Positions 37,061 to 46,832 of a stretch of DNA of 47,059 bases are shown here, one piece after another. The stretch's first letter is position 1, and every line of letters starts with the position of its first letter. The DNA is from Lachnospiraceae bacterium. GTDB taxonomy: Bacteria > Bacillota > Clostridia > Lachnospirales > Lachnospiraceae. The notes under the pieces were generated by a model that was not told the origin of the DNA, made no database searches, and saw only the letters and a list, made by a program, of their open reading frames with translations. Made by a program: the position numbers and the translations under genes. The DNA is taken from positions 1-47,059 of the forward strand of contig JAILKT010000016.1 of the NCBI GenBank assembly GCA_024693545.1, read 5' to 3'.

Positions 37061-38758
37061 TCAGAAGATCCTCCATCCACAGATGAAGCGGTTGCTCCAC
37101 CACGAGGACAGCTTTCTGTGCATAATCTGCTGGCGTGATGACGATGCATCGATAACGGTGCCGTCTTCGCCTATAATACCCACGTGACCTGTTACAACGA
37201 TGATATCGCCGGCCTTGAGGGATGAATACGAATTGATCTTTTTGTACTTACCTATTGTACGCCACTGATAAGACGTTATATAACTCTGCTTTACGCCAAC
37301 CTGATTGAGACACCAATATACAAAGCCCGAACAGTCGAACTTGTCAGGTCCTTTTGCTCCGTATTTGTAAGGACAACCAAGCTTTGAAAGCGCAACCTTC
37401 AGGAGCGACTTAACAGAGCCACCGCTTGCACCTCCGGTTTCAACCGCACCCGAAGATCCCGACGAGCTCTTTCCGCCGTCCGTGAGCATAGCCATCGTCT
37501 TTCGTCCGACATTACCGTCGGCAACAAGTCCGTTATTCTTCTGGAAACTCTTGACCGCTTTATCCGTAACATCACCGAAATATCCGGTTGCGCTGCCCTT
37601 TGAAAGGTAACCGAGTTTTATGAGAAGCTCCTGAACACGCTTAACGGTATCACCCTCATCTCCGATAACCAGACCGTTGGGTGTGGCCGATGAGCTCATA
37701 AGCTTTTCTCTTGTCGTGGGTCCGAGATAACCGTCAACGACGAGGTCATTTCTCGACTGGAAGAGCTTAACAGCAGCAAGAGTATCTCCGCCGTAAAGCC
37801 CATCGGGACTCGTCGTCAGATATCCGAGATCCTTAAGTTTGTTCTGGCATTCAAGGATAATATCGCTCTTATCGCCGAACGAAAGGAGATTTGCCTTAAC
37901 GTCGCCGTAATAAAGCATTTCGGTTGTAGCTGCGCCGATAAGACCGTCTGCCGTAAGGCCGTTGGCTTTCTGAAGAGCCCTGACGGCATCTTCGGTATCG
38001 GATCCGAAAGAACCGGTAATAAGTGATTTATTTTCAAGATATCCAAGCTCGTACAAACGTGTCTGGATCATCTCGACATCATCACCCTCCATACCCTTTT
38101 TAAGAAGGTATGCTTTTGCTTCGGGATCGAGTATCATAGCGATCGTTTCCTGACCCATGATACCGTCCTGCTTAAGTTCGTTCTGCCTCTGGAAGCGTTT
38201 TACCGCATCCATCGTAATACTTCCGTAGTAATCCGTAGGTTCCGCAGGATCCATAAATCCGAGATCCATGAGCTTTGACTGGATGACCGCCACACTGTCG
38301 TCCCTGGTTCCGTGCGTGTAGATCGGCAGAAACTCAACTTCGTTAATATCAAGGATAACTTCTTCGTCGTCTTCACCGATCATTGTCAGCTCATATTGTG
38401 AAAGGATTTCTCCCATGATTTCCTCGGTCAGGTCCCCGTCAGACACCACCACCGGATCCCCCTCCGGCTCGGTTGTTTCAGTATCGATCTGTTCTGCTGC
38501 CGGATCACTAACCTGATGTTGATCGGCGTCAGCAGAAATTACCGCCGGCGCTTGCGTAGGCGTCGGCATTTCTTTCGATATCACGGTTGTAACACCTGCT
38601 TCTGTTTCGTTTTCCTGATTCTCGGAAACGGTTGAAACGTCCGGTTCTTCTGCGGTTCCGGATGTATCAAATAACACAGAGCATATTATCATACAGGTCA
38701 TCACCACGATCATGGAGATGATTCCCACCCTGTACTTCAGGATATGCGATTTAAACAT
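37061..38758 (-). CDS. Peptidoglycan-binding (x4) NlpC/P60 hydrolase
   Basis: four PG_binding_1-like repeats and KFDCSGFVYWCLNQVG...GHVGI C-terminal domain. Confidence 0.92.
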   Translation of the reverse strand: MFKSHILKYRVGIISMIVVMTCMIICSVLFDTSGTAEEPDVSTVSENQENETEAGVTTVISKEMPTPTQAPAVISADADQHQVSDPAAEQIDTETTEPEGDPVVVSDGDLTEEIMGEILSQYELTMIGEDDEEVILDINEVEFLPIYTHGTRDDSVAVIQSKLMDLGFMDPAEPTDYYGSITMDAVKRFQRQNELKQDGIMGQETIAMILDPEAKAYLLKKGMEGDDVEMIQTRLYELGYLENKSLITGSFGSDTEDAVRALQKANGLTADGLIGAATTEMLYYGDVKANLLSFGDKSDIILECQNKLKDLGYLTTSPDGLYGGDTLAAVKLFQSRNDLVVDGYLGPTTREKLMSSSATPNGLVIGDEGDTVKRVQELLIKLGYLSKGSATGYFGDVTDKAVKSFQKNNGLVADGNVGRKTMAMLTDGGKSSSGSSGAVETGGASGGSVKSLLKVALSKLGCPYKYGAKGPDKFDCSGFVYWCLNQVGVKQSYITSYQWRTIGKYKKINSYSSLKAGDIIVVTGHVGIIGEDGTVIDASSSRQQIMHRKLSSWWSNRFICGWRIF

Positions 38759-39075
38759 TTCTCAGTAGTTTTCCTTCCCCGGAACAAATCCGTCATAAAC
38801 GCCTGCTCGGTCCTTCTCCCTTACAGTCCGTTATCTAAAGCTTCTCGCACGGGACAACGCCCATGTGATCCGCCGTTATCTCTCTCCCGGCATACAGATT
38901 TTTACCGGGATATACAGGCACACAAATTCACCATGATATTATAGCAAAAAATATTGATTTTTCAAGGAAAACCGTTATAACACAATCCGAAATCATCCTT
39001 GCCGAAACAGGGCATGAAATATCCATGTGTTCACGGGCAATAATCGACGCGGATTACATGTCCGTTTTTACACAG

Positions 39076-39110
39076 AAAAGGTCTCCCACATCCGTGGAAG
39101 ACCTTTGTTT
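39076..39110. terminator. Terminator-like hairpin
   Basis: AAAGGTCTCCCACATCCGTGGAAGACCTTTGTTTT. Confidence 0.6.
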
Positions 39111-39166
39111 TGGCATCTTAAAGCTGTGCTACGACCCGGTATTTTACACATATACGTTAATCCGGT

Positions 39167-39288
39167 GCTCTGCGCATATGCATCAGAGAGGTGTACCTCA
39201 TGTGCATACCGTTTATCCGCGCTCTGCGCATATGCATCAGAGAGGTGTACCTCATGTGCATACCGTTTATCCGCGCCTTACGCACATA
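39167..39288. repeat. 54-bp tandem repeat, about 2.2 copies
   Basis: GCTCTGCGCATATGCATCAGAGAGGTGTACCTCATGTGCATACCGTTTATCCGC at 39167, 39221, partial at 39275. Confidence 0.93.
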
Positions 39289-39308
39289 CAGCATTTTCCG
39301 GCGTCACA

Positions 39309-40154
39309 TCAGAAGAGTGACTTTAAGAGATCGCCGTAGCTTGAAAGCGAACGTGCTGCAGCTCTGCCTGCAATGAATGAGCCGTATCCGCCCATTGCCA
39401 GGTTAGCGATAACAAGTACTCCTGCGATTATGATAGCGAAGAGGAATACCTTGTTGGCATCTTTAACGTACGTACTGATGAACATTACATAATATACAAG
39501 TGAAATAAGGAGTGCTGCCGCGAAGAAGAATCCCGAAAGGAATCCTGCCGCAAGACCGAGTGTCCCGTATAAGAACCAGCAAATGGTTGCGGGGATCGAT
39601 GTAGTGAGGCAAACAGCAAGAGACTTCTTAAATGTAATGCCGGCGCCTTTGGCAAATACACTGATAAGAGCGGCAATGCCTACTCTGAAACCACAAACAA
39701 CAATGGCTGCAAGAAGAGACCAAATGATCGACATGGGACCTGCTCCCGAAACAAATCCAACGATCATGAGCATGATCCAAACAACAACCGCATAAAGTCC
39801 GCCAAGTACCAGGGTTGCTTCAAAAGGAATCTTTCCTTCAACAGAATCGGTAATAAGTGAAACCGGTTTCGTGAAAAATGATCCGAACTGAGCAAATGCT
39901 TTCCCGAAGAATCCGTTTCCTGCAGGGTTTCCGGGATACGGCTGATACATGGGAACAGGCTGAACTGCGGGTACGGGCTGCTGACCTACGGGTGCGGGCT
40001 GAGGAGCTGCAGGTGCAGGCTGAGGAGCCACAGGTGCGGGTTGAACCGCAGGTGCCGGCTGAGAAACATTCCCCGCTGCTTCTGCTTGAGCCTGAGGACA
40101 ATTACAAACACCACCCTCCGGGATCTGAGCCCCACAATACTTACAAAACGCCAT
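39309..40154 (-). CDS. Zinc-ribbon, Pro/Ala/Gln-rich linker, YIP1-like membrane protein
   Basis: FCKYCGAQIPEGGVCNC, PAP/QPAP repeats, five TM helices. Confidence 0.7.
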   Translation of the reverse strand: MAFCKYCGAQIPEGGVCNCPQAQAEAAGNVSQPAPAVQPAPVAPQPAPAAPQPAPVGQQPVPAVQPVPMYQPYPGNPAGNGFFGKAFAQFGSFFTKPVSLITDSVEGKIPFEATLVLGGLYAVVVWIMLMIVGFVSGAGPMSIIWSLLAAIVVCGFRVGIAALISVFAKGAGITFKKSLAVCLTTSIPATICWFLYGTLGLAAGFLSGFFFAAALLISLVYYVMFISTYVKDANKVFLFAIIIAGVLVIANLAMGGYGSFIAGRAAARSLSSYGDLLKSLF

Positions 40155-40365
40155 GTTAATACCTCCTTCACATTTATAAAATATCTGTTTTATATTATAT
40201 CATACATGATTATCCGATGTGCAATTATTTCTTTATTTTCCCGATATTTTTTATCACAATGAGGATGCGCGGAACCCGGTTTGGAGATGCAGGCTTTTAC
40301 CGGCCCGAATCCCCCGCCGAGTCTTGTAAGCGCGGCAGCGGCTCATTCAGAGATCCATGATAACA

Positions 40366-40399
40366 GAAAAAGACTCTTGTAAGTACAAGAGTCTTTTCT
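40366..40399 (-). terminator. Terminator downstream of tRNA-Met
   Basis: AAAAGACTCTTGTACTTACAAGAGTCTTTTTCTG on minus strand. Confidence 0.85.
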
Positions 40400-40406
40400 T
40401 TATAAG

Positions 40407-40480
40407 TAGCGAAGGGGGGATTCGAACCCTCGACACCGCGGGTATGAACCGCGTGCTCTGGCCAACTGAGCTACTTCGCC
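40407..40480 (-). tRNA. tRNA-Met (CAT)
   Basis: CGCGG-TTCATAC-CCGCG anticodon arm, GGTTCGAATCC T arm. Confidence 0.92.
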
Positions 40481-40511
40481 GTATAACGGAAGCAATCGCT
40501 TCCGTAAAAAG

Positions 40512-40584
40512 TGGGACCTATAGGGCTCGAACCTATGACCCTCTGCTTGTAAGGCAGATGCTCTCCCAGCTGAGCTAAGATCCC
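40512..40584 (-). tRNA. tRNA-Val (TAC)
   Basis: TCTGC-CTTACAA-GCAGA anticodon arm, GGGATCT/AGGTCCC acceptor. Confidence 0.92.
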
Positions 40585-40839
40585 CCATGACCACCAAACT
40601 TGCGAAGCAAGTTTGCGTGCTTTGCGGTAAGAATCGTGAAACGATTCGTTAGCAAAGTCGCGGAGCTTGCGAAGCGAGTCATTAGAAAATTTTCGAGTCT
40701 CCCGAAGGGTGACGATGAAAATTTTCGATTGTAACACTTCTCAAAATGGCAACGATGAAAATTTCCGCGCAACAAAGAGATTATACAGCCCTGATTCCCT
40801 TCTTGTCAAGGAGAAGTTTTTACTCTTCTCAATCAACCG

Positions 40840-43026
40840 TCATCCTGCTGTTCCGGCTTCTGTAATAGCAGTCACATCGGCGTTATCACCGATAAATGTC
40901 GCGAACTCGGCACTCTCTACTTTTTCGGTGATTCTCTTTTTCTCTATCTCGTTCTGTTTCATACGCTCTTCATATTCATTACCGGGCATGGGTTTTGCAT
41001 AATAATACCCCTGGATCATATCGCAGCCCTGGCCTGCAAGGAAATCAACCTGTTCCTTGACCTCAACGCCTTCCGCAACAGTACGCATGTTCAGACACTT
41101 TGCAAGCCTTATAGCTTCGCTGACAACAATCTCTCCCCGAGTATTGTTGTTCCCTCCCCTGAAGAATTCCGCATCAAGCTTAAGCACATCAAGCGGCATA
41201 TCCTTAAGGGAATTCAGCGACGAGTAGCCCGAGCCGAAATCATCCATCGATACCATAAATCCATATGATCTGAGCTTTTTGATCGTACTTACAAGTGCCT
41301 TTTTGTCATCAAAGAAAGCACTTTCCGTAAGTTCAAGCTCGATAAGCTCGTGAGGAGTTCCTTCTGCATCGACCATATCCCGTATCTGCTCCGCAAGATC
41401 GTTTTCAATAAAGTGGGCTCTGGAAATATTGACCGAAACAGGAACACATTCGAAGCCGCTGTCGATCCACCTTTTCTGATCTCTTGCCACATGTGTCACC
41501 ATATAGTGATCAATCTCGGTAATGAACCCGTTTTTCTCAAATATAGGAATAAACTTACCCGGAGGTACAAGCCCAAATTCGGGAGATATCCATCGTATAA
41601 GCGCTTCCGCGCCTTTAAGTTCATCCGTCTGAGGGTCATATTTCGGCTGATAAAATACTTTAAACTCCTCGTTTTCAACAGCATGTCTCTGATTCTCCTG
41701 AACCCTGTCAACCCAGCGCTGTTCCTCAACCATTCTCTCGTCAAAGAAAGCAAGACCCGACTCTTCCGTTCCCGCGAGGGTTGCACGGGTTGTACATGCG
41801 TTGTTATATGCAACCTCCATATCGAAGTAGCGTCTTTTGGTTACTTTCCCGTTTGCGTTGCGGGCCACGCCGATAAGTTCAACACCCGCCTGGAAATGGA
41901 AAATGTGTTCTCCGTCGACACTCGAAAGTTCTTCGATGATCTCCCTTATTCTTGCCTCAAGTGCTCTTTTGTCATGGAATTTAAGCAAAAGCGCAAATTC
42001 AGCGCCTGTAACTCTCGCACATATCTCATTACGATTCAGCTTGGCGTTTATCCGTTTGTCAATCTCTTTTAAAAGATCGTCTCCCGCTGCCAGAGAATGG
42101 CATACACAGTAATTTCTGTAATTGACAAAAACAAGGTTGACGATCGCAAATGTATCCTTCTTGGCGAACGTGCTTTTCATATACTGCTCGCCGTGAAGGA
42201 GGAACCACATCCAGTTTCTTCCTCTGGTGGAAATATCCGTAAAGAATATTTTTGCTGCATTCCTTTTTCTGACAAGTCCTTTTATGAGATTTACGAAGAT
42301 TATCACGAACATAACCATCACAAGGACGAAGAGCGACAAAAACAGCGCGCTGATCCATGCGAAATCGCTCATATTTACTTTAATGAACGTCTTTCCGCAA
42401 AGTACATTTCCTTCGTTTCCGATCGGCAGTTCAAACCATATCGGTATCTTGGCCACTGTGCCCGGTTCAATGTCAAATATCCTCGTCAGGAAATTATCGT
42501 TTCCCGTTGTCCCTATCTCATTAGATGACTCGACAATTTCGGGGAACTGCATGATCAGCCCCAACTCATCAATGTCTATATATCCTTCATCATCCGTTGA
42601 AAGAAGATGGCGCTCCGAGTCAAACCTTATTATTACCTTTTCAGCCTCAGCGGCTTCATTTTCCCCATCCGTCATGTATGAAAGGAAAGCGCTGACCTTT
42701 TGAGGTTCTGCTGTATTGCGACCGTATTCATAAATTATTTTTCCGTCTTTCGATGTGATAAAATAATCGCGGCCTTCCACATTGAGCAGCTCGTATATCC
42801 GATCATCCTCAAGTTCACCTTCGGCAGTCTCGTAAATCCTCGTCATGTACTGAAGGTCTCTGTACTCGGAACCAAGCTTAGAATCGATTATATAACTTAT
42901 TATCAACGATGCTATTGTGCCGACCAAAAGCGTCAGCGCAACACACAAAGCCACAAACATGCCGATTGAAACGATCGGATGTCCTTTTTTCAGGGCTCGA
43001 AATTGCTTTTTTCTGCGTTTGTCCAT
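40840..43026 (-). CDS. Membrane c-di-GMP phosphodiesterase with degenerate GGDEF and intact EAL
   Basis: GGDEF position reads VTGAEFALLL; EAL motifs EALIRW, DDFGSGYSSL, AEGVE, IQGYYYAKPMP. Confidence 0.92.
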   Translation of the reverse strand: MDKRRKKQFRALKKGHPIVSIGMFVALCVALTLLVGTIASLIISYIIDSKLGSEYRDLQYMTRIYETAEGELEDDRIYELLNVEGRDYFITSKDGKIIYEYGRNTAEPQKVSAFLSYMTDGENEAAEAEKVIIRFDSERHLLSTDDEGYIDIDELGLIMQFPEIVESSNEIGTTGNDNFLTRIFDIEPGTVAKIPIWFELPIGNEGNVLCGKTFIKVNMSDFAWISALFLSLFVLVMVMFVIIFVNLIKGLVRKRNAAKIFFTDISTRGRNWMWFLLHGEQYMKSTFAKKDTFAIVNLVFVNYRNYCVCHSLAAGDDLLKEIDKRINAKLNRNEICARVTGAEFALLLKFHDKRALEARIREIIEELSSVDGEHIFHFQAGVELIGVARNANGKVTKRRYFDMEVAYNNACTTRATLAGTEESGLAFFDERMVEEQRWVDRVQENQRHAVENEEFKVFYQPKYDPQTDELKGAEALIRWISPEFGLVPPGKFIPIFEKNGFITEIDHYMVTHVARDQKRWIDSGFECVPVSVNISRAHFIENDLAEQIRDMVDAEGTPHELIELELTESAFFDDKKALVSTIKKLRSYGFMVSMDDFGSGYSSLNSLKDMPLDVLKLDAEFFRGGNNNTRGEIVVSEAIRLAKCLNMRTVAEGVEVKEQVDFLAGQGCDMIQGYYYAKPMPGNEYEERMKQNEIEKKRITEKVESAEFATFIGDNADVTAITEAGTAG

Positions 43027-43158
43027 ATATCATTAACTCCAATTACCAATAGTTTCCCAGCAAAAGCGCGCGCCCGGTACCCTTTTATAATTGATCCGAT
43101 ATTCGTTTTCAGCTTATGTTATATCATGAAAAAACTCTGAGCGCCACTTTTTTATCAT

Positions 43159-44148
43159 TTATCCTCTGCGTGATATCTTTACGGTTGTGTCAAATTCACT
43201 GCCGGAAAGGCCTCTTTCTTCAAATTCCGCCTCACCGTAAAGATTGTATTTTTCATCCGAACGCCTATGATCCCTCGCCGGATAATGCCCGGCTCCGAGC
43301 CGCGATGCCGTCGGTACGCGAAGTGCGTCGATCCCACCGAAATAAAAGTCTGCAAGTTCTCTGTCGCCTTCCCCGATCGACTCGTAAGCAGCCTGAGCAT
43401 CCATATATATCCATCCGTAAGGTGCTGCATGCACGATTGCCCAATCTGCGGCGACCGCAGATCCGTCTTTCAGCCTGAAGCCTCCCTGCCATCGCGCAGG
43501 TACCCTGCAGGCCCGCATAAGCGTTACAAGCGTTTCGTTCCGCGAAAGGTTTTCGGCGGACACTTTAAACTTTTCTCCGGCACAATAATCAAAGATCGTC
43601 TTTATCAGATTTCCGGGTGTCTTCCACAGTTCTTCGATCCCGCCTTCGCCAATGCCCATCAGCTCTGCCGCCTCCCCGATTCTGGGAACCTTCAGCCACG
43701 TTTCCGAAGTAAGATCCATGATCGATATTTTTTTTGCAAGCGGCCCCGTATAAGATGTGCAGTCACAGTGGCTGATCTTTTCATATTCCTTTATCATTTC
43801 GGGATCTACCGCGCGCCCCGGCTGTTGTGTTTTATTTATTTCGTCCGGATCCGGCTTTATCGTTTCCGTCGCACTCTCAAACGCATATGTGATACTGAAC
43901 TCTCTGTTCTCGTCAATGACTTCATCAAACCATGCCGACCGCTGCGGATGATCCTCAATGCTTATCATTCTGAACTCAGGCGAGGAATCGAGAACCTGAC
44001 CCATGAACAGCCAATCGGCGTTTATGGGCGCCGGTAAATGCACTCTCACTCTTCCGGGTCTGAATACTTCATCTTTGATCCTGAGAGAAATCGTGCATTC
44101 CATCTCCGCCTCAAGTATAGGACCGTTCTTCGCGTTTTTTGACATCAT
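43159..44148 (-). CDS. Transglutaminase-like domain protein
   Basis: LVTLMRACRVPARWQGGFRL, WAIVHAAPYGWIYMDAQAAYES. Confidence 0.85.
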   Translation of the reverse strand: MMSKNAKNGPILEAEMECTISLRIKDEVFRPGRVRVHLPAPINADWLFMGQVLDSSPEFRMISIEDHPQRSAWFDEVIDENREFSITYAFESATETIKPDPDEINKTQQPGRAVDPEMIKEYEKISHCDCTSYTGPLAKKISIMDLTSETWLKVPRIGEAAELMGIGEGGIEELWKTPGNLIKTIFDYCAGEKFKVSAENLSRNETLVTLMRACRVPARWQGGFRLKDGSAVAADWAIVHAAPYGWIYMDAQAAYESIGEGDRELADFYFGGIDALRVPTASRLGAGHYPARDHRRSDEKYNLYGEAEFEERGLSGSEFDTTVKISRRG

Positions 44149-44302
44149 GTGACCCTCTTTCCGAATTTGATTTTTCTCCTGCCTCGTGGTACAACTAGTA
44201 TAATGATTTTAAAACAATCGGACCGATGCGGCAAATCCTTTCATCCGGTTCAGTTGTTTAAGATCCGTTTTTCGGTACAGGCATGGAACGAAAGGATAAT
44301 GT

Positions 44303-44887
44303 ATGCAAGATACTTCACTTTATGAAAAAGCGGTGGCATTTGCATCAAAGGCTCATTCAGGTGTTGTACGTAAAGGGAAAACGATCCCTTACCTGCTTCA
44401 TCCGCTTGAGGCTTCCGTAATTGTATCTTCCGTCAGTGAAGATCCGGAGCTTCTTGCCGCAGCTGTTCTTCACGACGTTGTTGAAGATACTCCCGCAACA
44501 CTTGATGATATTTCCGAGGAATTCGGCCACAGAGTTGCCGAAATCGTTGACGTCCTGACTGACCGCTTTTCTCCCTTGAATGTGGGACTCTCTCCCGCCG
44601 AATCATGGCGCCTCCGCAAGCAGGATTCTCTTGCCCGCATCGCTGCCGCATCCCGCGAGATCAAGATCGTCGTCCTCGGTGACAAGCTTTCCAACATGCG
44701 CTCAATCGCACGCGACGCCGTAAAACGTGACGAACGCCTATGGTCCACCTTCAAAGCCGGCAGCCGTGAAGCCATCGGCTGGTATTATTTAAGCCTTGCC
44801 GAGGCTCTCAAAGAGCTTTCCGACCTTGCACCCTGGCAGGAATTTGATGCCCTTACCAAGGCCACCTTCGGCACTCAGGTAAAGTAA
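44303..44887 (+). CDS. HD-domain (RelA/SpoT hydrolase-like) protein
   Basis: HSGVVRKGKTIPYLLHPLEAS, AAAVLHDVVEDTPAT, LGDKLSNMRSI. Confidence 0.88.
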   Translation: MQDTSLYEKAVAFASKAHSGVVRKGKTIPYLLHPLEASVIVSSVSEDPELLAAAVLHDVVEDTPATLDDISEEFGHRVAEIVDVLTDRFSPLNVGLSPAESWRLRKQDSLARIAAASREIKIVVLGDKLSNMRSIARDAVKRDERLWSTFKAGSREAIGWYYLSLAEALKELSDLAPWQEFDALTKATFGTQVK

Positions 44888-44889
44888 CA

Positions 44890-45000
44890 TCATTCATCGC
44901 CCGGTGCTTCGCCCCCCGGATCATGTGATTTCATTCACTGCCCGGCGCTTCGGCCTCCGGATCATGTGATTTCATTCATTGCCCGGCGCTTCGGCCCCGG
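44890..45000. repeat. 41-bp tandem repeat, about 2.6 copies
   Basis: CCCGGCGCTTCGGCCTCCGGATCATGTGATTTCATTCACTG at 44900, 44941, 44982. Confidence 0.92.
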
Positions 45001-45014
45001 GGTTACTTTCAGAT

Positions 45015-46673
45015 TTATTCCTCACTTATAGAATAACATATGCTGACGACCGCGTTGTCCTTTATTATAAACTTCAGTTTTATTCCGCCTTTAACGTATG
45101 AAAGGCTTCTGTCATTCGTATCATCGGCTGTCCCGCCGAATTCCGGATTTGCATTTTCGTCCGGCGCCTCATCATCTTTCCCGGTTTCATCCTCACCGTA
45201 AAGCGTCTCTATCATATTTCCGGAGCAGCCGATATAAGCGCCTTCGGGAGTTGTTATGGAATCATCAAGCAGATAAACACTCGACACTGCCTCACCGCCC
45301 GATCCGTCGGGACTCACATCCACCTCGAATCCCGGATAAGTGTACATCCTGTCGATTCCCTCAAACACACAGCTCTTCGCCTCAAAATAACTGATAGGTT
45401 CGCCGAGTTCGTTCCTGATCTTCTCATCCCATTTCATTCCGGGGACCAGAGACGAGCCTTTATATTCGAATACATAGGCGTCAGTCTCCGAATTTTCCTT
45501 AGAATCTGACGGAGCCGAAGGCTGAGTTTCATTATTATCCACATCTTTGCCCGCGTCTGTGACTCCGTCCACGTCTTTGTTTTTCTCTTTATCCGCTCCG
45601 CCGGTTTGTCCGATTTCAGCGGCAGGAGCCTTTTTGTCTACAATTGTAGTATCAGTATTTACAAGGGTTTTGAGCGGTGCGGAAAAGAATCTGCTAAGCT
45701 CCCCGGCTCCCTCTTTGTTGAGGTGAAGTCCTCCGTCGTAAGTATGCTTCGCAAAATCGACCCCGGTCTGCCCGGCAAGCGTCCTGTCGAGAAGGTTCAC
45801 GTATGAGAGGCCGTTTTTTTCGGCATATTCCGATACCTCGTCATCCCATTCATCATACCAGAACGGATAGACGGAAGGTGCCTTGATCAGTATGAGCTTG
45901 ATCCCGTTTTCCTCGCAGAGCGTGCGGATCTTCTCCATATATTTCCATGCATTGTCACCGAATTCATATGAATCAAGCGGTTTCCCCTCCGGAACATGCT
46001 CCGCCGGCACAACGCCCTCTCTCAGATACGCCCCGTCCGCGGTAAGCTTCGGCGACTCAAAGAAATACTTAAAGTCATCTGCGCTCAGGTTCCTGATCCT
46101 GTCGTGATATCTGAGGATAGGGAAGATGTATGTGACGAGCGACTCCTCTTCGGTCATCGACGCGTTGATCGCAGCGATCTTCGAAGTTGACCACTCCATT
46201 CCCTCAAGGGTCATTCTGTTGTAGGCTTCGTTCTGAGGCTCGTTGTATTTGAGTGAAAGAACGTTAAAGACGACGGCCTTCGGCGTTTCGTAGCGAAGCG
46301 TATCTTCGAGAAGATAGTATGACTGCCATATGAGCTGCTGCGCACTCCCTCGTATATAGCACTTCAGGCCCGATTCCTTTTCAATGACCTCGGGATCGAA
46401 ATTCTCGTAAACCTCGCAATCACCGAGGAATATGACATCATGGTTCTTTTCCGAATCATAATACGATGCGATAAGCCCTCCTTCGGCCATATCGCCTTCC
46501 GTATATTTGGGAGTGACGAGCCGCTGCAGTGCCGCAAAAACAACCAGGCAAACGCCCATAGCGCAAAGGATTTTCGCGATCTTCAAACTCTTCGAACCCG
46601 CCGAAGAATTACCGGCGGTTTCTTCCGTCCCTTCGATTGTTTCGCCTTTTACGGTTTCTTTTGTATCTTCCAC
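45015..46673 (-). CDS. SGNH-hydrolase-like membrane-anchored protein
   Basis: N-terminal TM, VIFLGDCEVYENFDPEVI, YIRGSAQQLIWQSYYLLEDTLRYETPKAVVFNVLSL, next to MBOAT. Confidence 0.75.
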   Translation of the reverse strand: MEDTKETVKGETIEGTEETAGNSSAGSKSLKIAKILCAMGVCLVVFAALQRLVTPKYTEGDMAEGGLIASYYDSEKNHDVIFLGDCEVYENFDPEVIEKESGLKCYIRGSAQQLIWQSYYLLEDTLRYETPKAVVFNVLSLKYNEPQNEAYNRMTLEGMEWSTSKIAAINASMTEEESLVTYIFPILRYHDRIRNLSADDFKYFFESPKLTADGAYLREGVVPAEHVPEGKPLDSYEFGDNAWKYMEKIRTLCEENGIKLILIKAPSVYPFWYDEWDDEVSEYAEKNGLSYVNLLDRTLAGQTGVDFAKHTYDGGLHLNKEGAGELSRFFSAPLKTLVNTDTTIVDKKAPAAEIGQTGGADKEKNKDVDGVTDAGKDVDNNETQPSAPSDSKENSETDAYVFEYKGSSLVPGMKWDEKIRNELGEPISYFEAKSCVFEGIDRMYTYPGFEVDVSPDGSGGEAVSSVYLLDDSITTPEGAYIGCSGNMIETLYGEDETGKDDEAPDENANPEFGGTADDTNDRSLSYVKGGIKLKFIIKDNAVVSICYSISEE

Positions 46674-46752
46674 CTCTCGTCCCTCCTTTCCTTATGGTAT
46701 GCGGACAACCGCGCAACGCTGCGTTTATTACTCATGAGCGCACGGCACTTCA

Positions 46753-46832
46753 TGTCCTGCCTCAAAATCTGTTATATATGAACTGTCCCTCTTAGTGTCC
46801 TGCCTCAGAATCTGTTATATATGAACTGTCCC
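46753..46832. repeat. 43-bp tandem duplication overlapping the MBOAT stop codon
   Basis: TGTCCTGCCTCA(A/G)AATCTGTTATATATGAACTGTCCC at 46753 and 46796. Confidence 0.92.

Noticed and set aside
37061-38758. Unusual tandem repeats in the NlpC/P60 protein
   Set aside because: These are four diverged peptidoglycan-binding domains, a common architecture, not recent duplications.
41350-42072. 240-aa plus-strand ORF
   Set aside because: Antisense to a clear GGDEF-EAL gene; no family motifs.
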